Source: Gluconobacter japonicus
Lineage (GTDB): Bacteria; Pseudomonadota; Alphaproteobacteria; Acetobacterales; Acetobacteraceae
DNA length: 64,000 nt
Direction of reading: 5' to 3'
Assembly: GCF_002723975.1 (NCBI RefSeq)
Contig: NZ_BEWO01000003.1
Location: forward strand, 1 to 64,000
The translations under genes were made by a program, and so were the position numbers. The number at the start of each line of letters is the position of its first letter. Within the stretch, counting starts at the first letter, position 1. Below, one piece after another: positions 26,362 to 33,183 of this stretch. The notes below the pieces were generated by a model, which was not told the DNA's origin, searched no databases, and saw only the letters and a program-made list of their open reading frames with translations.

Positions 26362-27519
26362 ATGCCCCGCCCACCCGGCGCTCCACTTACCAACCCCAGA
26401 GGTCAGGCCGCTCCACGTGTAACGATGGCCCTTCAACTGGAGGCACTTCGTCTCGGTTTACAGGCGGAAGCCTTCGATCTGTCTGTTCCTCAAGGCGAGA
26501 CGGTGACAGCGTATGGTACAGACACAGCCGTGCTGTCCGGTATTCTGGATCTGATCGCCGGGTTTTCTCCTTCAATGGGTGGCCGAGTTCTTGTATGCGG
26601 CACCGACATCACATCACGCCCGGCTGGTCAGCGCGGTGTGACGTTGATCAGCACCCGGGACCCGCTGTTTCCCCATCTGGATGTACAGAGCAATATCGTT
26701 TTCGCACTCCGCGCTCAGGGGCAAAAACACGCAGAAGCTGACGCTGGCGCGGGTAGAATGATGTCCCTTCTCGGGTTGGATGGCCTGGGGAAAGCAGCAC
26801 CTCGCAGCCTTTCACCAGAACAAACACTGCGGACCATGCTTGCAAGAGCACTTGTTACATCCCCCGCCGTCCTCCTGCTCGACAATCCGTTCGCCGCACT
26901 GGATCCACAGGCAGCACGTCGAATGGCATCCCTGCTTTCAAAACTGACGCGCGCCCGTGATCTCAGCATCCTTCAGAGTGTTCCCAGCAAAGAAGACGCC
27001 TTACGGGCAGGAGGCTCTATTGCGTTTTTCCAAAATCAGACGCTCCTTCAGTCTGGCCCCGCCGCGGACCTCTACGACCGTCCGGCAGGCGTCGAGGTTG
27101 CTACACTTTTCGGGGAGGCCAACTGCCTGACCGGGCAGGTTCTCGATATCGGGGATGATATTGCGCGCATCCAACTTGCGTGCGGCGGAGTTGTTGAAGC
27201 CCTGGCCTCCGAGAGCGAGTTGGCTGAAGGACAAGCCTGTCTGGTCTGCGTCCGACCTGACCGGATTTCTCCTTTCTTCGGCACACAGTCTCTTGGACTG
27301 GAAGATGAGGATATGCCGCCTGTACGCGGCGCCCTGACAGAGACCGTGCATCTCGGGGACCACATAAGAATGCGAGTCCGTTGCCCGGAGGGCACCGAAA
27401 TCGAGCTTCGTCGCCCTCCCCTTCAAACACAGAAACTCCCCCGCCCCGGCTCCCCCGTCCAATTAGCCTGGCCGGCAGGACATGCGACGGCCTTTCCGCT
27501 TCGGCCCGACCTGTATTAA
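26362..27519 (+). CDS. Degenerate ABC importer ATPase (polyamine-type) lacking catalytic motifs
   Basis: By length (385 residues) and layout this is a PotA-like ATPase with an N-terminal nucleotide-binding domain and a C-terminal TOBE region (GEANCLTGQV onward). The catalytic motifs are gone: the Walker A position reads YGTDTAVLSGIL (the Lys is Leu57), Walker B is LLLDNPFAALDP (Glu replaced by Asn175), the signature is LSPEQTLRTMLARAL (both Gly lost), and no His follows the D-loop strand. Secondary-structure landmarks (LIAGF, LFPHLDVQSN, LARAL, ALDP) persist. It is probably a pseudo-ATPase. The gene is intact and followed by a binding protein gene and a half permease gene. Confidence 0.75.
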   Translation: MPRPPGAPLTNPRGQAAPRVTMALQLEALRLGLQAEAFDLSVPQGETVTAYGTDTAVLSGILDLIAGFSPSMGGRVLVCGTDITSRPAGQRGVTLISTRDPLFPHLDVQSNIVFALRAQGQKHAEADAGAGRMMSLLGLDGLGKAAPRSLSPEQTLRTMLARALVTSPAVLLLDNPFAALDPQAARRMASLLSKLTRARDLSILQSVPSKEDALRAGGSIAFFQNQTLLQSGPAADLYDRPAGVEVATLFGEANCLTGQVLDIGDDIARIQLACGGVVEALASESELAEGQACLVCVRPDRISPFFGTQSLGLEDEDMPPVRGALTETVHLGDHIRMRVRCPEGTEIELRRPPLQTQKLPRPGSPVQLAWPAGHATAFPLRPDLY

Positions 27520-27605
27520 AGTGCCGCCGCTTTATAGTGGGTTTCTGGCCCGCTCTCGTTTCTCCCTGAACTAAGGATCGTCATCTGTCCCGGCCCGCCT
27601 CCCTT

Positions 27606-28757
27606 TTGCGACAAACGCTCCCGGTCTGTATCCGGGCGGGTCTCGGTCGTGCCTTACGTCCTTCACGCCTGCTGACGGGTTTTCTGCTTTTTCAGTGCCT
27701 TCCGCTGAATATGCCTGCCCATGCCACTACGTCCAGCTCCTCGCAGAGTGCATCCGCGAGTGTGGAAAGATTCTTTTCGCATATTGGCCAAAGTGTCACG
27801 TCTGTTTTCTCAACACCCGAAGCCTCGGCTCATGCGCATAAACATTCCAGAACACACTCCGTCGCGAAACACCGGAAAAATACAAAATCAGCTGCTCCAC
27901 CTGCACCAGGCTGGGGTGTCCCGGAAGGAACTGTCGCTGCCAACGCTTTGGCAGGAGCAGACAGCACAATACGACTGATTGAGTGGGATGGTCAGAAGAC
28001 AACTCTGGATGTTGGCGTCCATGCTGCAAGAGCGGACTGGGCGGCAGTCCTGTTGAACGGAAGCCAGCTTTCAGAAGCCTGCCAGAAGAACTGGGTTCGC
28101 CCTATTGAGAACAACACATCATGCGGCGTTCCTGGAGGCCAGAGCACACTTGCCCTCGCCTGGGACAGGTCTCGCCTGCCGTCCGCTCCTGGCTGGAAAG
28201 ATTTCTGGGATGTTGCCCGCCATCCTGGCAGACGCGGTCTTCGCCTGAGTGCACGCACAACCCTTGAAATCGCGCTTCTTGCTGATGGTATCGATCCAAG
28301 AGATATCTACACAGCACTCTCCACGCATGCTGGTGTGGATCGCGCCTTCCATAAGCTGGATCTGCTACGCCCCTATATCGTGTGGTGGAAAACGCCAGAC
28401 GATGCCGCGCGCATCATGGAACAAAGCAGCGCGTTGATGACCAGCGCTCCCATGGCAGAAATTTCCAGCGTCAGCACAAAAGTGAAGGCTGGTCCGGCAT
28501 CCTCGCTGTTTGTTGCTCAACCGGATGTGGTCCTTCGTACCCCCCTTTACTGGGCGATTCCTGCCAACACGCCAAACGAAGTAGCCACAAAAACGCTTGA
28601 GCACCTCAACAAAACATCCCTGCATCTGGATGACACCCCTGACAGCGCAGTAGCGCCTAACGGGATAATATTACCCGTCAACGAAGCATTCTGGACAAAA
28701 TACGGGGATCAACTGGAGCAGAGATTCCAGGATTGGTATGGCAGCAAGCAGCCATGA
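27606..28757 (+). CDS. Divergent PotD-like solute-binding protein
   Basis: A secreted protein of the spermidine/putrescine-binding type. The C-terminal two thirds fit the family (SAPGWKDFWDVARHPGRRGL, LEIALLADGIDP, DRAFHKLDLLRPYIVWWKTP). The N-terminal lobe that normally begins with the first ligand-contacting strands is missing and replaced by a Ser/His-rich linker (AHAHKHSRTHSVAKHRKN). A signal peptide (LLTGFLLFQCLPLNMPAHA) needs a start upstream of the first ATG: TTG 27606 is used here, and CTG 27585 preceded by AAGGA is another choice. Its stop overlaps the permease start. Confidence 0.65.
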   Translation: MRQTLPVCIRAGLGRALRPSRLLTGFLLFQCLPLNMPAHATTSSSSQSASASVERFFSHIGQSVTSVFSTPEASAHAHKHSRTHSVAKHRKNTKSAAPPAPGWGVPEGTVAANALAGADSTIRLIEWDGQKTTLDVGVHAARADWAAVLLNGSQLSEACQKNWVRPIENNTSCGVPGGQSTLALAWDRSRLPSAPGWKDFWDVARHPGRRGLRLSARTTLEIALLADGIDPRDIYTALSTHAGVDRAFHKLDLLRPYIVWWKTPDDAARIMEQSSALMTSAPMAEISSVSTKVKAGPASSLFVAQPDVVLRTPLYWAIPANTPNEVATKTLEHLNKTSLHLDDTPDSAVAPNGIILPVNEAFWTKYGDQLEQRFQDWYGSKQP

Positions 28758-29185
28758 TGGCCCTCTCCCTCCGCCTTCATCTGGCGCCCATTCTCTCAGG
28801 ACTGCTTCTGGGGTGCGCCGTCATCACACTGTTGATGCGCCTGCTTCCCGCCAGATATGTACGATTGTTAGGTCTTCTGGTTCTTTTGCCAGGGCCCGCG
28901 CTCGCCTTCGCCCTTCCTGAGCTACATAAAGCAGGCGTGATATTCGCCGGACGATATTATGATGTGCTTCAGGGCGGCTTAATCTCTCCTGCTGTTATGC
29001 TTCCATTCGGAGCTACACTTTTAGGTATGCCTGCTGGCACAACGCGCGCAGCAATAGGGCTAGGCGCCAAATTCTCAACGCGTGTACGACTGATCTGGCT
29101 GCCCCTTCTGCTCCCAGCCGCACTTCTGTCCTGCACAATGGCAGTTCTCCTGACAGTCGGGTGTGTGATACTGGATCGTCCATGA
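28754..29185 (+). CDS. Half-size ABC permease-like membrane protein
   Basis: Starts at ATG 28754, overlapping the binding-protein stop (ATGA). The 143-residue product has about four hydrophobic segments and a stretch GLGAKFSTRVRLIWLPLLLP that resembles the EAA coupling loop, with the conserved Gly but few other consensus residues. Full PotB/PotC permeases have about 270 residues and six spans, so this is roughly half a permease. The next gene starts inside its stop (ATGA). It may be decayed or reduced; no frameshift is visible. Confidence 0.6.
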   Translation: MMALSLRLHLAPILSGLLLGCAVITLLMRLLPARYVRLLGLLVLLPGPALAFALPELHKAGVIFAGRYYDVLQGGLISPAVMLPFGATLLGMPAGTTRAAIGLGAKFSTRVRLIWLPLLLPAALLSCTMAVLLTVGCVILDRP

Positions 29186-29670
29186 CGTCCGTACCTTTTT
29201 TCTGGCAGACCACGCCTCTGGACCAGATGACACCTGAACAATGGGAATCCCTGTGTGATGGATGCGGGCGCTGCTGCCTGAACAAGCTACGCGATGAAGA
29301 TACGGAAGAAGTCGTCTATACAACGGTCGCCTGCCGCCTTCTGGATACGCAGACCTGCCGGTGCACGAGTTATCTCAAGCGCCATCGCAAAGTTCCAGAC
29401 TGCATCACACTGACACCGGAACTCCTTGCGGACATCGACTGGCTTCCCCCAAGCTGCGCATACCGATTACTGCGTGACGGCTTTGACCTGCCTGAATGGC
29501 ACCCCCTTCGCAGCGGCACCCGTGACAGCGTCCACACGTCCGGTGCATCTGCTGGCGGTCGTTGCATCAGCGAACGGCACGCGGGCTCATTAGAAAATTA
29601 CATTGTGGACTGGCCTGGAGAGTGGCCTGAAAACTCGCCCCCCTGCATGTCCTTGAAGCAGTCCGGCTAG
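29182..29670 (+). CDS. YcgN/YkgJ-family Cys-cluster protein
   Basis: The product has the CDGCGRCC motif near residue 26 and later CRLLDTQTCRCTSY, PDCITLTP and CAYRLL, the pattern of UPF0260 (YcgN), a family assigned to Zn/Fe chelation by conserved Cys. The start at 29182 overlaps the permease stop (ATGA). The function in cells is not known. It shares the operon with the degenerate ABC genes, which may be only a matter of shared transcription. Confidence 0.88.
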   Translation: MTSVPFFWQTTPLDQMTPEQWESLCDGCGRCCLNKLRDEDTEEVVYTTVACRLLDTQTCRCTSYLKRHRKVPDCITLTPELLADIDWLPPSCAYRLLRDGFDLPEWHPLRSGTRDSVHTSGASAGGRCISERHAGSLENYIVDWPGEWPENSPPCMSLKQSG

Positions 29671-29680
29671 AACACCTTTC

Positions 29681-30364
29681 ATGCTTCCTCCGACCGTCCC
29701 CCTTGTCTGGCGACGTTCGAAACGTGCCCGCCGCATGACCCTGCGGATTGATGCCATGCAAGGCAGCGTCATTGTAACAATGCCTGATCGTATAAGTCGC
29801 AAACAGGGATTGGCGTTCGTCCAGCAACATATGGACTGGATTTCGACGTCTCTAACGTCCTTGCCTGAAAAGCCGGTTCTGGCGCATGGGCATGACATCA
29901 TGATCGAAGGCAACCTCGTCCCCATTTTCCATGAACCGACTGCACGTCGCGGTACATGGTTGGACGATGACGGGCTTCATGTGAGCGGAGATGCCGAGCA
30001 TACCGAACGCAGAGTGCGGGACTTTTTGCTTAAACTTGCAAAAGACCGTCTGGATACCGCCGTAAAACGCCACAGCGAAAGAATGCAACTTGTTCCTTCC
30101 CGTCTGGATTTACGAGACGTCCGAACACGCTGGGGCAGTTGCACCCGTCAGGGTCGCATTATGCTAAGTTGGCGCCTGCTGATGACACCGGTTGAAATTC
30201 GGGACTACGTCATCATCCACGAACTCGCCCATCTCAGACATTTTGATCATGGTGCCGATTTTTGGGCTCTTGTTGATCATTTTTGCTCAAATGGTCGCCC
30301 AGGACGTCTTGCAGCGGAGCGCTGGTTGCGCGAAAACGGGACCGCCCTGCTGCGCGCAGCATGA
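29681..30364 (+). CDS. YgjP-type zinc metallopeptidase (DUF45)
   Basis: A 227-residue cytosolic metallopeptidase of the YgjP/WLM group. The active site HELAHLRHFDHGADFW (HExxH with third ligand His nine residues on) lies at about residues 175-190. Upstream, RTRWGSCTRQGRIMLSWRLL is the family core. It starts ten bases after the YcgN-like gene. The substrate is unknown. tRNA-Leu follows directly. Confidence 0.88.
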   Translation: MLPPTVPLVWRRSKRARRMTLRIDAMQGSVIVTMPDRISRKQGLAFVQQHMDWISTSLTSLPEKPVLAHGHDIMIEGNLVPIFHEPTARRGTWLDDDGLHVSGDAEHTERRVRDFLLKLAKDRLDTAVKRHSERMQLVPSRLDLRDVRTRWGSCTRQGRIMLSWRLLMTPVEIRDYVIIHELAHLRHFDHGADFWALVDHFCSNGRPGRLAAERWLRENGTALLRAA

Positions 30365-30371
30365 GGCGTGT

Positions 30372-30457
30372 GCGAGCTTGGCGGAATGGTAGACGCACGA
30401 GACTTAAAATCTCGAGTCCGTAAGGGCGTGCGGGTTCGAGTCCCGCAGCTCGCACCA
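30372..30457 (+). tRNA. tRNA-Leu (anticodon TAA)
   Basis: The acceptor stem GCGAGCT (30372-30378) pairs with AGCTCGC (30447-30453), with discriminator A and encoded CCA. The anticodon stem CGAGA/TCTCG holds the loop CTTAAAA, giving TAA (reads TTA). A long variable arm, as in class II tRNAs, is present. Confidence 0.95.
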
Positions 30458-30734
30458 CATTTAAGTTATTGAAAATAAATGGCTTTTAGGGTTTTCAGCA
30501 ACCCGGAGCCTCCGTTCTTCTACAAAGGGCTTCTACGAAACGAGCCCTGCTGTGCTGATTCGTCTGCAATCCGGTTTCCATTTCAGACGCGGGATTCCCG
30601 TTCGTTTTCGTCCTGCTCTGGGGAAACGGGAAATCTGACACTCACTGGAAACCCTCGACAGAAATCTTGCCAGAACCCGTGCCTGTGCCACGTATGGACT
30701 GACCTCTCAGCTTTTCGAGTGCATCAGTCTGGCC
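30458..30734. other. Non-coding stretch after tRNA-Leu
   Basis: About 275 bases hold no frame that looks like a protein and no clear hairpin terminator. I see nothing else there, apart from a weak possible start for the small frame at 30735. Confidence 0.4.
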
Positions 30735-31028
30735 ATGTCTTCATCGGAAGAAACATCCTTGCTCAACAAGGCGATTGAGACCTTTCAGGAGGCTCTGACA
30801 CATCTGACCTGCATCCAGTCCATTGTCCAGACTTACGACAGTGAGATTCAGGCTCTAAAGGCACGCTATAAAACAATAAATCCGGCATTTTATAGCTTCA
30901 AAGAAGCGGCAAGCCCAAGTTCTCACGCAGCGTACGGCCAGCATATTCCCGGCGCAGAAGCCCACGTTTTTGCAGTTCGGGAACAACCAATGTCACAAAA
31001 TCCCGAATACCATCCGGAGCAGACGTGA
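30735..31028 (+). CDS. Possible small coiled-coil protein, overlaps neighbour antisense
   Basis: The first 55 residues (MSSSEETSLLNKAIETFQEA and onward) lie in otherwise non-coding sequence and have a balanced, helical composition with heptad-like spacing (EALTHLTCIQSIVQ). The last about 43 residues are antisense to the C-terminus of the monooxygenase and look less natural. No good ribosome binding site is visible. It may be a real small gene or chance; the family is not recognised. Confidence 0.3.
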   Translation: MSSSEETSLLNKAIETFQEALTHLTCIQSIVQTYDSEIQALKARYKTINPAFYSFKEAASPSSHAAYGQHIPGAEAHVFAVREQPMSQNPEYHPEQT

Positions 31029-32214
31029 ACATGATATTGAAGCCATCCGAAGCGCCGGTGCGATACCAGCCTTCCATATCATCCACAATGGACTGAGGCG
31101 TCCCCACAAGAATACGATGGCCACCTTTGGTGAAGGTTTTGAGGACATCCTTTGTCGTAGGAGCTTCACGCCTGATCCAGTCCACAATAAGCGATTGTCG
31201 GCTCTTGTGGCTATTGGTCTCCTCCACGTCTTTTAGTCGGATGGGTTGTTCGTCTGGCCACTGAGACAGATCAATCCCCAAGCTGGCATAAGCGGAAAAA
31301 CTGCGCAGAACCTCCGCTCGATTCAGGTAGCTCAGATAGGTTTCAAATTTCCCACGCGCTTCATCTTCCGTTCGCCCCACGAAAGGCGCCAGTCCTGGAA
31401 GAATCCGCAAATGCGCGTCTGTTCGGCCATAGCGTCGTGCCCGATCCAGAACATCTGCCCTGTAATCCCGTCCCGCGGCAGGATCATATTCTGCCGTGTA
31501 AATGACTTCACCAATGCGCGCCGCCAGTTCCTTCCCTGCCCCGGACGCACCTGCCTGCGCCAAAACGGGACGGCTCTGGACCGGAGGCGGCGCATTCAGC
31601 GGGCCCGCAACACTGTAAAAGCGCCCCTTGTGATTAAGGGGGTGAACCTTGGCCGGATCGAGCCATTGACCGCTTTCTTTGTCCCGCAATATCGCATCCG
31701 GTTGTACGCTCTTCCAGAGCCCAGTCACGACATCCACAAATTCATGTGCGCGCTCGTAACGCTCCTGATGATCGACATGTCGTGGCAGATTGAAGTTTTC
31801 ACCTCCACCCGTCGCAGTCACGACATTCCAGCCAGCACGTCCATTACTCAACCGATCCAGCGAGGCGATACGCCGGGCCACATTATATGGCTCATTGAAT
31901 GTTGTGCTGGCCGTACCGATCAGGCCGATATGCCGCGATGTGACAGCCAGCGCAGACAAAAGCGTAAAAGTGTCCCACCGAGCCAGCGAAGGCATGTCAG
32001 CAATCACTGAAGGGTCAGGGATTGGCAGCACGTTATCGTACAGAAAGATACTGTCAAAGCGGCCCTGCTCCAGCAGATCCACATACGAACGATACCGTTC
32101 AAAACTGATATCCGCGTCCACATCTTCACCCGGTGCCCGCCAGGCATCTCCGTTCGTGGCGGAACCGGTCAGATACGCTCCAAGTGCGAAGCTGCGGCCT
32201 GGTGAATAAGACAT
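30898..32214 (-). CDS. FMN-dependent monooxygenase (NtaA/SnaA/DszA family)
   Basis: A luciferase-like flavin monooxygenase of about 438 residues. The family features are DSIFLYDNVLPIPD near the N-terminus, TASTTFNEPYNVARRIASLD, NVVTATGGGENFNLP, and the C-terminal FNIMFTSAPDGIRDFVTLVVPELQKRG. Relatives use reduced FMN from a partner reductase to split sulfonates, sulfones or chelators. The gene is next to a sulfonate-type binding protein and a TonB receptor, so an organosulfur substrate is likely (inference). The start ATG 32214 has AAAAGGG six bases upstream. Confidence 0.86.
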   Translation of the reverse strand: MSYSPGRSFALGAYLTGSATNGDAWRAPGEDVDADISFERYRSYVDLLEQGRFDSIFLYDNVLPIPDPSVIADMPSLARWDTFTLLSALAVTSRHIGLIGTASTTFNEPYNVARRIASLDRLSNGRAGWNVVTATGGGENFNLPRHVDHQERYERAHEFVDVVTGLWKSVQPDAILRDKESGQWLDPAKVHPLNHKGRFYSVAGPLNAPPPVQSRPVLAQAGASGAGKELAARIGEVIYTAEYDPAAGRDYRADVLDRARRYGRTDAHLRILPGLAPFVGRTEDEARGKFETYLSYLNRAEVLRSFSAYASLGIDLSQWPDEQPIRLKDVEETNSHKSRQSLIVDWIRREAPTTKDVLKTFTKGGHRILVGTPQSIVDDMEGWYRTGASDGFNIMFTSAPDGIRDFVTLVVPELQKRGLLRREYAGRTLRENLGLPLL

Positions 32215-32228
32215 CTGCAACCCTTTTC

Positions 32229-33179
32229 TCAGAACGTGAAACTGCCATCCATGACGGCCTGCGCATTCAGTCTTCCAGAGATCATTCCCGTTTCAGTCAT
32301 GAAGTCAGAAACCTGCTGTTGCTTGGCAACGATATCTGGCGTCAGGGAAATAATCGTCCCCCGCATCGAGCGTACGACATCCTTCGCTACAGGAAGGGAC
32401 AAGCCGACTTCTTCTGCCCACACCTTGGCATAATCGTCTGCATGGGTTTGCATCCACTGATGCCCGGCCTTGAGCTGCTGCACATAACTCACCAGCCCTT
32501 CCCGGTTCTTTTCTAACGCTTCGCGAGTGGCAACGACATAGCTCAGACCGCTCATCAGCTGACCGCCGTTTACGATCTCCCGTGCTCCATTGGAGACCTT
32601 GGCGTCCGAAATGTAGGGCCCCCATGTTGCCCATGCATCTACGGCACCCGTTTGTAAGGCCAGTTTTGCCGCTACAGGTGGAATGAAAACAAACCGAACA
32701 TCGGTCGCTTGAAGCCCCGCCGCTTTCAGTGCCGCCAGAACAAGATAATGTCCCGTCTGTCCCTTCAGGGTCGCAATACGCTTTCCTTTCAGATCCGCGA
32801 CAGATCGGACGGTACTGTCTGGCTGCACGACGACAGCCGTTGTCGTTCCATCCGTTTGCACACCAGCGATAGCCCTGATTTCGTCAGACCCACTCTGGGC
32901 AAAGACCAGCGGCGCATCTCCAATAACCCCGGCATCAATAGCCTTTGCCGTCAACGCCTGTATCAGCATGGGAGCCCCGGCAAACAGGCTCCACTGAAGG
33001 GGTGACGAAGCGTTATCTCCTATTCCTGCTGCCTTCAGAAGAGAGCGTGCTCCGCCCTTCTGATCTCCGATCCGCAGAGGTTCTGCGGCGTAAGCCCCTG
33101 AAATGCCATGCCAGTTGACCGCAGCAAGGGAAAGACCTGTCAGCCCGAGCATAAGGCTGCGTCGACGTGTCAGGATCAT
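32229..33179 (-). CDS. Sulfonate-type ABC substrate-binding protein (SsuA-like)
   Basis: A periplasmic binding protein. A twin-Arg-like or Sec leader starts at MILTRRRSLMLGLTGLSLAA, with the mature part from about AEPLRIGDQKGG, the standard first strand of SsuA/TauA. AIDAGVIGDAPLVFAQSG, LKGKRIATLKGQTGHYLVLAAL and AVDAWATWGPY are typical of the family. The ABC ATPase and permease are not in the window. It lies between the TonB receptor gene and the monooxygenase gene, a few bases from each. Confidence 0.88.
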   Translation of the reverse strand: MILTRRRSLMLGLTGLSLAAVNWHGISGAYAAEPLRIGDQKGGARSLLKAAGIGDNASSPLQWSLFAGAPMLIQALTAKAIDAGVIGDAPLVFAQSGSDEIRAIAGVQTDGTTTAVVVQPDSTVRSVADLKGKRIATLKGQTGHYLVLAALKAAGLQATDVRFVFIPPVAAKLALQTGAVDAWATWGPYISDAKVSNGAREIVNGGQLMSGLSYVVATREALEKNREGLVSYVQQLKAGHQWMQTHADDYAKVWAEEVGLSLPVAKDVVRSMRGTIISLTPDIVAKQQQVSDFMTETGMISGRLNAQAVMDGSFTF

Positions 33180-33183
33180 GAAT

